DNA of 64,000 nucleotides, taken from assembly GCA_033961575.1 (NCBI GenBank), contig CM066727.1:156969434-157033433 (forward strand). Direction: 5' to 3'. The notes beneath the pieces are model-generated. The model saw only the letters and a program-made list of their open reading frames with translations, was not told the DNA's origin and searched no databases. This document shows, in pieces, positions 34,690 to 46,574 of this stretch; position 1 is the stretch's first letter, and every line of letters begins with the position of its first letter. Position numbers and translations under genes: made by a program. This DNA comes from Aselliscus stoliczkanus. Taxonomy: Eukaryota > Chordata > Mammalia > Chiroptera > Hipposideridae.

Positions 34690-35031
34690 CAGGGATGTGT
34701 CTCTCAATGCACACCACTGACCCCAACAGGAAGAGGTGTACCTTACATCTCTGACAGGAAGTTATACTGCATTACTACCTCAGTAAAAGGAAGAAAACAT
34801 TCCTCCTTGCCTCAGCCAATGAAAAGTCACTATACTTTGAACTATCAGGTTCCTCCAATGGACTCTTTGTTTACAAGCTCCTTCCCAAGGCATAAAAGAA
34901 CGTTCCTCTTTGTTTCTCTGGACTTGCATGTGATTCATCATTAGATCACATATCTCAAATTGCAATTCTTTGTTGTTTCTTAGTAAATCCATTTTGCTGG
35001 AGAAATACCTGACTATTTGTTAAAGGTCAAC
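34690..35031 (+). mobile_element. Retroviral-type solo LTR fragment
   Basis: CCAAT-like boxes near 34817 and 34855, TATA-like 'aggcataaaagaacg', then 'cattagatcacatatctcaa', 'agtaaatccattttgctgga' and an end at 'aaaggtcaaca' (CA terminus). The layout is typical of an endogenous retrovirus LTR. Subfamily not determined; no viral gene present. Confidence 0.5.
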
Positions 35032-35037
35032 AGTATA

Positions 35038-35262
35038 TACAGTCAACCCTGCATTTATTTATTTATGGATTTCTTATTTGTGAAATTACCTACTCACTAA
35101 AATGTTTTGTAACCCCCAAATCAATACTCTAGGTGCTTTTCTAGTATTTCGCATACATGGCAGAGTGGTGAAATATTTGAGTTGCCTTGCAAACACCTTC
35201 CCAGTGGAGGTGCAACAGGGCAACAGTGCTGTCTTGTTTCGGCACTGATGCAGAGGTAACCA
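35038..35262 (+). mobile_element. Tigger-like DNA transposon fragment
   Basis: 'tacagtcaaccctgcattta' with 'gtgaaattacctactcacta' and 'gtaacccccaaatcaatact' resembles the terminal part of a pogo/Tigger-type element. No transposase frame remains. Confidence 0.5.
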
Positions 35263-35279
35263 GAGGGCAGAGACAGTGG

Positions 35280-35455
35280 GGATGGTACTGTGCTGTGCAG
35301 AGGCTCTGGCTGTGGGCTAATCAGTCTGGGTTTGAATCTCAGCTCCAACACCTGTTAGAGGGGCAGCTTCAGGAAAGTCACTCAGCATCTTATTTTCACT
35401 TTTATAAAACAAAGAAAATAGAATCTACCAGATTGGTTGTTTGGAGAATTTAAAA
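35280..35455 (+). mobile_element. MIR SINE
   Basis: 'cagtctgggtttgaatctca' (B-box region), 'aggaaagtcactcagcatct' and 'attttcacttttataaaaca' in MIR order. Confidence 0.8.
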
Positions 35456-36485
35456 ATTCTCTATCATATATGAATATATTTCTCCTAGGTACAATGGTTC
35501 AGTTTCTCAGTGCTTTATAGAACATAACTATTGTACATAATGAGAATCAACAATTACATATATGTGTGTGTCTACATATAGTATATACATACATATACAT
35601 GCACATATACAAAGACACACATGGAAAGAATCACACATATGTTCACATGTTTGTTAATGAGGATAGCGTGTGTTTGTCCATTTGTTGTATATTCTCAAAT
35701 CCACACAGATATAATCAACAGACTATTGCTAATGGCTCCCATTTCTTCAATTTTTAGCACTAAAGAAATTATCTTTCAAAAGAACTTTTCTATTTATGAA
35801 AGAGAGTAAATTACTCACTTTTTGTAGGTGTATAAGTCTTTTGGGGAAAGCCTACTTGAGCCCATTCAGTAAACTACCTATTTCAACACACTGAATTTTA
35901 TCCCATTAGTTTTACCAAGTTAATGCAACTTCAAAAGGGAAATAATTTGTTCCTCTTTCTTTAGTATGAGGAGAACTATAATGCACACTTTTATGCCTCT
36001 TTTTCTATATTTTTCTATTCATTGGCTAGGGTTGTTAAGATGAGGCTTACATTATTACAGTGAAAGATAGCTGCCCACGACAAAATGACTTAACAATAGC
36101 ATAGGGACTTTGAGAGATTCTTTTAAATGTTATAATGGGTTTGTAATATTCCAGTCCTTCTCTTACTTTATGACTCTCGATGACCAAGGAAACATGTTTG
36201 CAAGACAGCTGGAAGGAATCAGCCTTGGGAACTGAGTGAACTAAGTCTTCAATAGATGAGGACTTAAGCCGTGACCTCTGTAACCCAAAGCATAAAGATA
36301 TTGAGCCACTGAAAAATATTCAGACTCAGAAGTGTGATGCTTAACTTGTTACAGCCATGTGTAAAGCCATGTATTTATATTTGATGTTATAAAGAAAGAA
36401 TTCCTGTCTATAAGTCCGTAACTCTTACTAGAAGAGATCTAGAATTGTTTGTGTTCTAAATGTTGCACTAGTTGGAGAAGATTAA
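35456..36485. other. No gene seen
   Basis: AT-rich DNA with a TA/CA-rich patch at about 35555-35640. Frames at 35566-35809 are low complexity in part. Confidence 0.4.
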
Positions 36486-36489
36486 GTTC

Positions 36490-36870
36490 AGGAATAAATA
36501 GACCCCCAAATTAATGATGCCTAAAACACAAGATAAATTAATCTCACATTCATATAAGAGTCCAAATGGTTGTTTTTGGATGATGAGCATGTCTCCTCCA
36601 TGCAGTGTTTTAGGGACTTAGTCTCCTTCTATCTGCAGCTCTGTCATTTCCTAGGCCCTTGTTGTTATCTGTATCTAGCAGGCAGAAGGAAGAAAAGAGT
36701 GTGGAGTAGGCACAGTCACTTTGTAAAAGTTTTGGCTGAGAAACTCTGGGCACCATTTATGTATTCCACTGGCTAGAACTCAGTCTATGACTGCATCAAG
36801 CTGCAAAGGATGCTGGGAAATGCAGTTTACCTATGTGCCCAGAAAGAAAAGAATATCATGGATTTTGGTG
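36490..36870 (+). mobile_element. Ancient interspersed repeat, family unnamed
   Basis: 'tctcctccatgcagtgtttt', 'cactggctagaactcagtct' and 'gatgctgggaaatgcagttt' recur in many mammalian genomes in this order. I cannot assign the family safely. Confidence 0.45.
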
Positions 36871-38100
36871 AGCAGCTACCTATCTCTGGCATGGTGTTGT
36901 TAAGGTACTGGACCTGAAATTGGCTGAAAAAAGAATTGAGATGTTTAAAAAGCATTTCCTCACATGAACGTGAGGGACCCAGGCACATGTCTAGGAAATT
37001 GTGCCAGCAGCTTGGAACTAAAAGCTTCTGCCTTCTGGTATGTAGAAAAGTAGTGATATATGTGGGAGAAAGTGGACATCCCCATATATTTTTAGTATCT
37101 TCTTCAGATGTTAAGAGTTCTCCAAAGGTAGTTATATTTTCCGACCTTCCTTGTCCCTAGGATGCAGATATGGGCCTAAGATTCTTCCAAACAGATGCAT
37201 GAGTCTTTGATTTGGAGACAAGCTACCTGAGGGAATTGGCAGAACATTGGGGTATCTATATTGCTGGTGTGGGAGTGTCTAAGAAAGGATATTTCTGGAA
37301 TAAACAGTGGTGGAGGCAACTTTCTCCCCACAGAGTAAGTAGAGTGGTTCTGGAATTGAGGGCAGCAGCTATTTGACTACCAGGCCAGTTCTATGAGCTG
37401 GTTCTTGGAGCTGTCCCTGGAAGCTTAGTCTAACATTATTTCTCCAGATCTTCCAGTGATCCTGTGAGCTGTCTAATCCCCCTTGACAAATTTCATCTGC
37501 CTCAGCTGGCTAGAGTGAATTCTGTTGTCTGTAATGAAAAACCTTGACCAATACTGGAAACAAGCTAGCCGTGGTAGAATCAGAGCTCATTTTTTTTGCT
37601 TTGTATACAAGACTACTTACTTATATTCCTTAAATTTGTTATTTGCATTTTCTTACTCCAGCCTGAATCAGTGCTGTGCTAAAGATATGCAAATGAGAAG
37701 TTCTGTCTATATTGTGTTGGAATGTTAATGCTAGAACAGAACACATTTGGAAGGCATCATGGTTGTGGCGAGGTACATTTCAGGAGATGGAGTTAGGACC
37801 ATTTGGTCAGGGCATTCTCCTTCCTGAGTTCACCCTGAAGGTTGTGGGGTGTGAAGGCAAATGCCTTCACAGATAGATGACAAAAAGAAATCAACTGCTC
37901 TTTACAAATGGATATCTCAAATTTTATTCTGTTTGCTCTAGAGGGCAATGGTTTCTTGGGTCTTATGTTGGAGAAGTTATTTTATTCAAAATTTTTATAC
38001 CCCAAATAATGTTTCTAGGGTAATATGGGCTTAACAGAGACTGAAACCAAGAGCATGCCATCTGTACTGAATATTACGGAAGAGAGTTGACCTTGGTGTG
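36871..38100. other. Unassigned DNA, no gene
   Basis: No recognised repeat and no convincing frame. Confidence 0.4.
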
Positions 38101-38104
38101 TGAC

Positions 38105-38262
38105 AGGAAACTTGGTGTAGTGCAAAGAGCATTTGGACTTATTCACTTTGTGTGACCTTGGGTAAATTATTTAACTTCTCTGAGCCTCATTTCTTCATCT
38201 GTACACTGGAGATAATAAATGTAGCACATTACTCAAAGGATCATCATTAGGCTTAATTAAAG
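38105..38262 (+). mobile_element. MIR SINE
   Basis: 'ttgtgtgaccttgggtaaat', 'agcctcatttcttcatctgt' and 'aggcttaattaaaggtatgt' are MIR text. Confidence 0.8.
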
Positions 38263-38264
38263 GT

Positions 38265-38480
38265 ATGTTATGGTTGTTTGTTGCAAACAATAGAAACCAA
38301 TGCTGGCTGACTTAAGCAGAAGAGGAATTATTGGGAGGCTATAGATATCTACAGAATTGACAGAAAGTTGAAAGAACCAGGGTCAGAAAATGAACAGGCA
38401 TTACTGGATGTCAGGCAAAAGAAAAAGAGCCGAGGTCAACACCAGGAATGCTTGGTTGGGACCTCCTCACAGGCTCCTGT
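38265..38480 (+). mobile_element. Ancient interspersed repeat, family unnamed
   Basis: 'tgttgcaaacaatagaaacc', 'ctggctgacttaagcagaag' and 'aggaattattgggaggctat' match a common mammalian repeat whose name I cannot give with confidence. The segment at 45885-46300 may be another part of the same family. Confidence 0.45.
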
Positions 38481-39840
38481 CATGACACTAGTTACCGTGG
38501 CTGCTGCGTGGCTAGGGCAGACAGTGAGGTACTGACCCTGAATTGAATCTGCTTGTGAGAGACAACCATTAAACACTCAAAAACTTTGCAAGTTGGGTAT
38601 TAAAATGTTTGTAGTTGGAAGTCATCCACAGGGGAGTTATTTATACCACAGAAATCAGAAAATGCTAAAAATAAGGGCAGTTTTTGTTTTGTATTGTTTT
38701 TCCCAGAGATCTGGTTTACCAACACGCTGCTGCCTCAAATATCGAATCCTGGGTGTGAGCAGACACCTAATTGGCTGAGTCCAAGACACATGACTGTTTT
38801 TAGCTACAAGAGGATGGGGAGAGAGAGAGATTGCTCTTTTAGATTGCAGTAGGAAGTGAGCCTTTCTTACCAAGACTAAAACAGTTTGGAGGATCCTCCC
38901 CAGAAGGATGAGAATTTCAAGGCTGAATTACCTCCCAAAATTTCAAATATTTTCTACAGCGTGCAAAGGACTCACTTAAAGCTGTGCCCTTGCTCATAAC
39001 AAGTACCCAGTGCTGCATGTTGGGTCCTTTCTTTCATTTGCTTTCTTTGCCCCAGTTTTGACCACGTGTATAGTCTTTCCTTTTCTGTTTGATATGTGCT
39101 CTGAAGTTCTGGCCATAACAAAAATAAAGCCTTAATAAAGCCTTCCCCTAAGTTGTATCTAGTTAAGGAGTAAGGTCAGCTCAAAGGTTCCAATTTTCAA
39201 TCGACAACTGTAATGTTATGTTCCCTGTTAAGGAAATCAGCATCTTCAGATAGAATAGCTATTGTCTTAAAATTTTTCATGTTTAAGCATTTTTGAGATA
39301 AAAGATACAAATGCTTGAGACAAGATACATTTCTTATTAAGATGCTGAAGGTCTTTCTATTTATTGTTATCCAAAAATATTATCAGAAAAAATTTTATTA
39401 AAAAAATAAAAAGGGTAGTTAAAGCAGAGAACCTGCCAAGTGAGAGGCTATGGCAGGCAACTAGTATTATTTTTCCTCCAAGTTAATAAACATTAGGGTA
39501 CCTGACTAATCAGCAAAATGTTAGAAAAAAAATAGAAATAAAATTTTTTTTCATGTAAGTTGCCTTTTTATAATACCTGCTACAAACAATTTATGTCCTA
39601 GGACGTAGATGAAGAGGAGGCAAATGTTTTAGTAAAAGAAACTGCAAAACTTTGCAATTGGAAAACATTGCAAAACTTAAAAAAAAAATTTATCTTGTTT
39701 AATTCTTCATGTTGCATATTCATCACTCTGTATATTATTGGAGGGTACCTGAACTCACATTTGAAATTAGGAAAATTTGACACTATTCAGAGTCAGCTTT
39801 TATGTTTTTAAATGATTCAAAAGGAAGGGAGTTGGGTTTT
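38481..39840. other. No gene seen
   Basis: AT-rich unique-looking DNA. The frames at 38593-38873 overlap on both strands and are not called. Confidence 0.4.
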
Positions 39841-39862
39841 TTTTTTTTTCTCTTTTTTCCAG

Positions 39863-40086
39863 GTGGTTATTCATTCTTAAAGGGGCATTTGGAAGTTTCT
39901 TTACCTGCAATTTTTGCTCAAGTGTTTGGAAGTGATGATGCAGGGACACTGACTGGGGGAGGACAGGAGAGGCTCCACGGGGTGCTGGGCGGAGAAGAAT
40001 TCCACTCTAACCCCAGCGAGTTCAGTGACTGGAGCTGGTCATTTCCCTTCCTGGCTGCAAGCCGGTCCCTCATCCAGGAAAAATAA
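39863..40086 (+). other. Possible exon, unproven
   Basis: A 20-plus base polypyrimidine run ending TTTTTTCCAG at 39862 is a textbook-quality splice acceptor. It is followed by about 74 codons open up to TAA at 40084-40086, somewhat richer in G and C than the surroundings. The predicted peptide (with GGEEFHSNPSEFSDWSWSF) matches no family I recognise. No donor, no polyadenylation site and no second exon were found, so this could equally be a chance T-run before a unique stretch. Confidence 0.2.
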
Positions 40087-41352
40087 GGTCCTGTCCAGAA
40101 ATTCTGTATATCTCTTCCTCCTCAAAATATTATATCCTAATAACTAATTCTAATCCCATCTCTCAGTTGAAAAAATACACTTCATTATTTGTGGTTCAGT
40201 TGGGCACTAGTGAAAAATTGGCATACAGCCATGAGAGAAACGGACCTTCAGTCACTGGTGCCCCAGTTCACACCTGCATTACAGAAATCCCTTCCTCCAG
40301 CCTTTCTCATGAGTAAACACTTATTTTTGGCAACTCTGGCTTGAGAATAGCGTCTCTATAGAAACCACGGGTAGTGATGGGGAGAGGGGAGGGTGAACAC
40401 TTTCCTTGAATTGAGTATCTTCACGACCTTTGTATGTCATGTTAATTGATAAAACACATAGATATTTCAAGATCTCCAGGTCTTTCTGTCAGCTTGCAAG
40501 TCAAATCCTAAATTAGATACAACACCTGAATGGGCATGCAAGCTGTGAGGAGGCATCTGTGTTGTCATGACAACTGGGAAATGCCTGTCTCCCCACAAAT
40601 GCTAATGAAACTATCATGGTGGATTTTTACACAGCAGTCCTTATTATATTTTCTACTTTGAGCAGAAATGAAGCAATGTTTTGGGTTTTCCCTGAGGGAT
40701 TTAAAGCCATTTGTGTCATTGTTGCTGTTGTGTTTCCTTGCTTTCCTACAACTCTAATCTGGATGTTGGGGATCTGGTGGGACTCAATTTTTTCAGGGCG
40801 TCTCTTGAGGCTCCTGAGCAGCACTTTGGGGTTGGGGCTGGAGTAATGAAGGTCTGGGCACCCACCATTTCATCTGATGGAGTCTAGGTTCTCAAACAAA
40901 ACTCTGTTAATCAGCTTTATAATATGGCTTAAGAATAAATAGAAATAAGTGAAGTCCTCCCCACCCCCACCCCAATTCATCACTGGTTCCAGTGCTATTA
41001 CAGCCAGGACAAGCTTTCAGTCTGATACCCAAACTGTAGGGATAAACTATATAATGTATAAGTGATTCCCCCTTTCCTCCCCTCCAATACCCAGTGTATG
41101 GAGAACTGTGAAAATTCCAGAATATGAACTGTGTTCTGGAAGATGATGGAATGGTAAATCCTAAAAAGAACATTTTCTAATAGAGCAGCTGCAATTGCCA
41201 GCCCTACCGAGCTCAATCTTCTTGTGCCTGATACGTCTGAAAGAACCAAGAGGCCAAACAACTCTATGGTCTGGTTTGAAAATTTTAGCAGGTTTGTGTC
41301 AAGGCACTGTGATCAGAAAAGTATCTTGTTGTAAAGAAGTGGATCTGTTGAA
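40087..41352. other. No gene seen
   Basis: Unique-looking DNA. Frames at 40616-41261 occur on both strands without a domain. Confidence 0.4.
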
Positions 41353-41367
41353 ACTACTTATACTTTT

Positions 41368-41474
41368 TTTTTTTTTTTTTGAGGGCAGTGTCACTGGCCC
41401 TCATATGTGGGACCCGAACTGGGGCCGCTGGCTTCCCAAGCCAGTGCTTAACCACCGCGCCACTTGGCTGGCCC
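41368..41474 (-). mobile_element. Short tRNA-derived bat-type SINE, reverse
   Basis: T-run, GAGGGCAGTGTCACTGGCCC, reverse B box GGACCCGAACTGG, end CTTGGCTGGCCC. A perfect 14 bp duplication, CTACTTATACTTTT, lies at 41354-41367 and 41475-41488. Confidence 0.94.
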
Positions 41475-41488
41475 CTACTTATACTTTT

Positions 41489-41990
41489 GAACCGAGCACT
41501 TTATGTGGAATGTTAGGTGAGTAGGGAAATCTCACTCACAGCTCCTCTAGACCTCTTGATTCATGGCTGTGTCACAGGTAGCATTAGCCTATTTCAGAGA
41601 TGTCAATGTGATTTCTCACCATGAGAGTGCTTCTGGTGTTCTGACAAGGAGATGAACGTACTCTGTCCTGAAGAATATGCTGTCCCTGCTCTTCAGGAAC
41701 AATGGAGACAAAGAGCTTAAATGGACAGACACACTGCTTTTAATATCATGGCAGCACTGTGCCTCTCTCAAGTCACTTGATGCTTGCTCAGTTTTTCATT
41801 TCCCTGTGTAGATTTATTATCAGATTGGGAACAACTTCATTACCCACCCTTTCAGATGAATTCCTGAGTCACGCATGGCTTTGTCTCTTGAAAGCAGATC
41901 ACCACATCTAGACTTTGAGAGAAGTCTGACCATTTTTCAAGCTAAGTGTTCCAGGGTAAAATGTTCCATGAAGATCCACTGTGATGAAAT
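41489..41990. other. No gene seen
   Basis: Unique-looking DNA. Confidence 0.4.
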
Positions 41991-42007
41991 CTCATTTATC
42001 AGGTGGA

Positions 42008-42121
42008 GGGCCGGCCGAGTGGTGCAGTGGTTAAGCGCTGGCTTGGGATGCCAGTGGCCCCGGTTCGGGTCCCACATATGAGGGCCAGTGACACTGCCCT
42101 CAAAAAAAAAAATAATAATAA
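42008..42121 (+). mobile_element. Short tRNA-derived bat-type SINE, intact TSD
   Basis: GGGCCGGCCGAGTGGTGCAG head, intact B box GGTTCGGGTCCC, end GTGACACTGCCCTC, tail A-run plus (ATA)n. A perfect 16 bp duplication, TCATTTATCAGGTGGA, lies at 41992-42007 and 42122-42137. One of the least decayed copies here. Confidence 0.95.
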
Positions 42122-42184
42122 TCATTTATCAGGTGGACTGAGAATCTCAAGTCCTGCAGAGAAAACAGAATAATAATTCAACAA

Positions 42185-42395
42185 AACCACTGCCATGTAT
42201 TAAGTGCCTTCTAGAGTCTAGACATTTTGGATATATTAACCTCATTGAATCTACACAACAGCCCTATGAATTTGATGTTATTTTTCAGGTGAAGAAACTT
42301 GTTTCAGAGATGAACTTGCCCAGGTCACACAGCCTAAGCACTGGAGCTAAGATGCAAATCTGAGTTGGCCTGATTTTTAAACCAGATAATTACTT
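42185..42395 (-). mobile_element. MIR SINE, reverse
   Basis: 'catgtattaagtgccttcta', 'tctacacaacagccctatga' and 'cccaggtcacacagcctaag' in reverse MIR order. Confidence 0.85.
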
Positions 42396-42882
42396 GTATG
42401 TACTAAACAATGCTGTGTCACTAGTCAATAAGCCACAGGACTTATTGTTTGTACAGGTGAATTTTAGTAACTATTTTTAATGTGTGTGTTCTAGAAGACT
42501 GTGGCTCTCTGTTGCAGTTAAGACTATTAGAATCTGTCATGATAATGAAGAGGCAAGACCTGGATGAATAGAGGTTGAATAGTGATAAATAATATTTTGT
42601 GGCAAGGAGAAAAGATATTTATTAACTAAATGAGATTGGGGCCTAGGATATAAGAGCCAATCTCTTCAGTATTTATTAAAATGCCACCATAAGTAGAGTC
42701 CTATATTATTGTTCTTAGCAAAATTCAGTATAAATCACTGGCTAACAACTACTGGAGGAGGTTTCAGTTTTCATGAAGTTCAAGTACAAGGTGTTGATTG
42801 TAGTCTGTAAGGTGACATTTACCTTGCTTGAAAGAAGAAATCTGAGGAAAACACTAGGGCATGAAATTTTTCTTAAAAAAAT
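42396..42882. other. No gene seen
   Basis: AT-rich unique-looking DNA. Confidence 0.4.
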
Positions 42883-42892
42883 TCTTCCTCTA

Positions 42893-43328
42893 TTTTTTTT
42901 TAAAAGATTTTATTGGAGAATTGGGGAAGGGGAAGAGTGGTGGGGAATTGGGGAAGGTGAACAGCCAAGCTGTTGTCCTTCAACCTTAGCTGTGGAGGGC
43001 ACAGCTAGCTCAGCTCCAAGTCCCGTCACCATCCGGCTGCCCCTCGGCAGCTTGCAGCCGCTCAGCTCAAGGTGCCATGTTCAATCTTAGTTGTGGGGGT
43101 GGGGGAGGAAAGGGGTGAGGTGGGTATAGCCCACCATCCAATGCAGGAGTCGAACTGGCAACCTTGTTGTTAGGAGCATGGTCTTACCAGCTGAGCCATC
43201 CTGCCACCTGTAGGCAGCTCAGCAGCAGTTCAGCTCTGGTGCAGCTCACTGGCCCATGTGGGAATTGAACTGGTGATCCTGTTGTTCAGAGCTCATGCTC
43301 TTAACTTACTGAGCCATGCAGCCAGCGC
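42893..43328 (-). mobile_element. Dimeric Ves-like SINE, reverse
   Basis: Like 5900-6294, it shows two tRNA-like units in reverse (CAGTTCAATTCCCACATGGG, then a second with CCAGTTCGACTCCTGCATTG). The unique tail ends TTCTCCAATAAAATCTTTT plus an A-run. The duplication TCTTCCTCTA lies at 42883-42892 and 43329-43338. The plus frame at 42773-43090 is partly antisense to it. Confidence 0.88.
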
Positions 43329-43579
43329 TCTTCCTCTAGTTTTTAACAAATAAGATAGAAAGAAATCTAGTAGGGCGACTGCACTATACAAGTAAAAGGG
43401 TAATATTTGAACAAATTGCAATGAAAGTGGTACCCACCTGATTTGTATAACAGGGCAGCCCTTACAGAACTGGGGGAAATGCTAAGAATATTCTCCACTG
43501 AGACATTATGGGGCTTTTGTCTGTTTGCTTCCCTGAGCAACTGGTGGATGGGTGTGCGGTTTAGTGAACTAAATGAGCT
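43329..43579. other. No gene seen
   Basis: Unique-looking DNA. Confidence 0.4.
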
Positions 43580-43905
43580 TGCTTTGGGAAGAGCCAAGAG
43601 TTCTTATGTGAGGATGTTAAATTTGAGAGGTTGACTATGCCATTGGATACACCAGACTGGCCTTGAGGGAAGAAGTTGGGACTAGAGATAGAATTTTGGG
43701 AGTCATCAGTGTATAGGTCATCCTTAATGATATGGAACTTAATGACAGGAGGGTGGAGAAAGAAGAAAAGAGGCCCCAGGAATGGGCCCAACAGTCTGCC
43801 AACATTTAGAGGTCAGGGAGAGGACAAGAAACTGGCAAAGGAGACTGAAAAGGGAAGAGAGTGAAGTATAAGGAAAACTAAGAGGTTAGTGTCCAGGATG
43901 GAAAA
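43580..43905 (+). mobile_element. Ancient interspersed repeat, family unnamed
   Basis: 'tttgggagtcatcagtgtat', 'acatttagaggtcagggaga' and 'caaaggagactgaaaaggga' match a widespread old mammalian repeat (LINE-2-like in feel). Frames inside it are not genes. Confidence 0.45.
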
Positions 43906-44039
43906 CAAGTAAGAAGAGCACTTCAAGGACAGGCAGATGCTGGCCATGTGCCGCTGAGCATTCACGAAGCCCTACCGATTCCTTCTCCTGAGTGTTCTGA
44001 GTATGCTTCCTCCTCCCCAACCGCACAATGGTTTCCTTA

Positions 44040-44830
44040 GTTCACAATGACAACAGCCTCTCAGAGGATCTCCTTGCCTCTTGATTCAGCTTCCGACAAT
44101 CCATACTCCATACTGTCCCCAGAGTGGGTAATCTCTCTAAAATGCAACACTGTTATTTCATACCCTGATTTAAAACTATGCAACAGCGGGCCGGCTGAGT
44201 GGCGCGGTGGTTAAGCGCTGACTTGGGAAGCCAGCGGCCCGGGTTCGGGTCCCACATATGAGGGCCAGTGACACTGCCCTCAAAAAAAAAACAAAAAAAC
44301 AAAAACAAACAAACAAAAACTATGCAACAGCTCTCCATGACCACAGCATATAATCTTAGCTCCTTAATATGTCCTAGAAGGCCCTTTATAACTAGAAGTT
44401 AACTCTCCACCAACAGCTCTATCTCCCACACATTTTGTGCTTTCCTCTCAATGAATCACTTATAATGTGCCCCGCTTTCTTTATCTTAACTTCCATGCAG
44501 TTCCTTTTGGCTGGTGCTATTCCCTCGGGCTAAAATGCTTTCCTCACCTAGTCCTCCTATATATATTTCTCAATATATAGGTCTCAGTTCTGGAGTTATC
44601 GCTTCTGTAAACTCTTCCCTAAACAGGTTAGGTATTCACCTCCCCGTCCCGTAACTTGCCATATATATCTTTGTTATAGCACCCTCCGTTTATATTGCAG
44701 CTGCTTTTTATTAATCTTATGAATGCAGATGCTACCATTAAGCCATGGATTCCTTCTCTCTTGATGTTCCCAGCATTGTGTACAGTATTTGATTCCTATG
44801 AGAAGCTCCTAAGTATAGTACATTGAATGA
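44040..44830 (+). mobile_element. LINE-2 3' region, split by a SINE
   Basis: 'taaaatgcaacactgttatt', 'aagctcttccctaa'-like text at 44608-44625, 'gcccttggct'-like remnants and the end 'acattgaatgaataagatct' fit an L2 3' region read forward. It is interrupted by the short SINE at 44188-44315. Decay is heavy, with no coding frame. Confidence 0.6.
44188..44315 (+). mobile_element. Short tRNA-derived bat-type SINE, intact TSD
   Basis: GGGCCGGCTGAGTGGCGCGG head, B box GGTTCGGGTCCC, end GTGACACTGCCCTC, tail of A-runs broken by C. A perfect 16 bp duplication, AAAACTATGCAACAGC, lies at 44172-44187 and 44316-44331. Inserted into the older L2. Confidence 0.95.
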
Positions 44831-45880
44831 ATAAGATCTCAAAGACTTCGTAATAGTCTGCATTTCTATATTGACTATACTTTAGCAATACTTTCTCTTT
44901 CTCAGGAGATTGGTCACTTATTAAAAACCAGGGCAAATTGCTCACCTGGCTTTTACCTGCATGTACTGGATGAATATACTGCCCAAGTAGTCCCATGCAT
45001 GGGTAACCAGTGATAGTTGTTTTGTGATTTTCCGGGGCCGTTACTGCCCCTTTCCTATAAGGGCTCAGAATCATGAGTCATGCAGCTGGTTGCTTGTATT
45101 AGGAAAAACTCTGCTCATCCAATTTAGTGGAAGCCCAGAGCTTACTTCAATTAAAATGATCCAGTATTTGTCAAATTTTCCCCAGCTACAGCGATTATAC
45201 CTTGAGACATAAGAAAACTTACTCTATTAAAGATTCCACATTTTTATTAATATAATTTTTAAAGAAAGTGCCTTATATAACCTAGTCATAAACCACCTAG
45301 GAATAAGATACAGAGAGTGGAGGGGAATAGGCTGCATAAGCTTCGAGTTGAAATAGTTTATTGAGGAGATTTATGGGAAAGCACTACAAAATCAGATTCT
45401 GGCTTGTAAGTACATTCCACTAGAAAATATTTTAATATTTCTCTGATACTAGGTTACATAATAGTTATATAAGATGATCATCCCTGTCTTGTTTTCTTCA
45501 GTCTTTGCATATTTAAGGGTGGGGGGAAGCTATTTCAAGATGTATATGCTCCTGAAATATTAGAAGGACAAAACTCAGTTTTCAGAGTGTTACTAAAGCA
45601 GGCATTTTGACCTCTCAACATTTGACCTGTTAGAGATCAACTATTCTAGCCCTTCCCTCTGGGTTTCATCAGAAGGAATTGAAATCATACCAGAAGAATG
45701 AGAATCTGTCCCATTTTTAGAGGCCTAGAGAATAAATCTCCATTGGTAACCCATTTTGGTGAACACTAACACTATGGAACTTCTTCCTCATGCTTCTTTG
45801 AAGGCCCTCTTGGTTCCTCCTAAGCCCTTTTCTTTCCTCCAAACTTGGACAACACCATCCATAAAACCACATCTTCATGG
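44831..45880. other. No gene seen
   Basis: Unique-looking AT-rich DNA. Confidence 0.4.
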
Positions 45881-45884
45881 GAAT

Positions 45885-46300
45885 GCTTTTGGCTTCACTG
45901 AACAGAAATCTCAAGCCAAACTGACTTAAACCGTCAGGAAACAGCATCTCTTATGCCAGCAAGACTGAGGTCATATGGGCCCTGAAGTTGTTTGATTTGG
46001 TGGCTTAAGAATATCCCTGAAGGCACATGTCTTTGCACTTTCCCATGATCATCTTCATTTTCTTTCAATCTCAGGCTGGTAGCAAGATGGCTGCACAAAT
46101 CCAGAAGACAAAATCCAGGGGGAGAAGAGTGGTCAGGTCTTCCGACATCTCCTCTTTAGAAGGGAGGAAACCTTTTCTAGAAATCTCCCAACAGATTTCT
46201 CAGAAATTGGCTATTCTTGAACCAGGTGTTGACAAGAAGGATGAATTACCTTGGCTGACCAATCATGGATGGCATAAATCACAAAGGTCACTATATTCAT
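45885..46300. mobile_element. Ancient interspersed repeat, family unnamed
   Basis: 'cagaaatctcaagccaaact', 'ctggtagcaagatggctgca' and 'ttggctgaccaatcatggat' recur in mammalian repeats. The 134-codon frame at 46027-46431 runs through this segment. It is preceded by 'tttctttcaatctcag', which looks like an acceptor, but the repeat content argues against a gene. Confidence 0.4.
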
Positions 46301-46574
46301 CATTCCTTCCGGCATGCCTCTCCCTCCACTGGCCCTCTCCCACTATTACCCTATGCTATTCCTCCAATAGGGGGACAGAGGAACCAGGAAGAGAGGGACA
46401 AGGGAACACAGAGACAGGAAAACAGGGGTAGTTCAAATTTGTAATAGGGATATGACTTAAAAGTGGAAAATAGAATTCATTGAAATGAATCTTTTCCTAC
46501 ATTTATTAAGGACAAGAGTTAGATAATGTGATCCAAATTTCCATTTAACCCTAAAATGTTATGATTCTGACTGA

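Noticed and set aside
46027..46431. 134-codon plus frame after an acceptor-like sequence
   Set aside because: It runs through text typical of an old interspersed repeat and ends in low-complexity Glu/Gly/Arg-rich residues.
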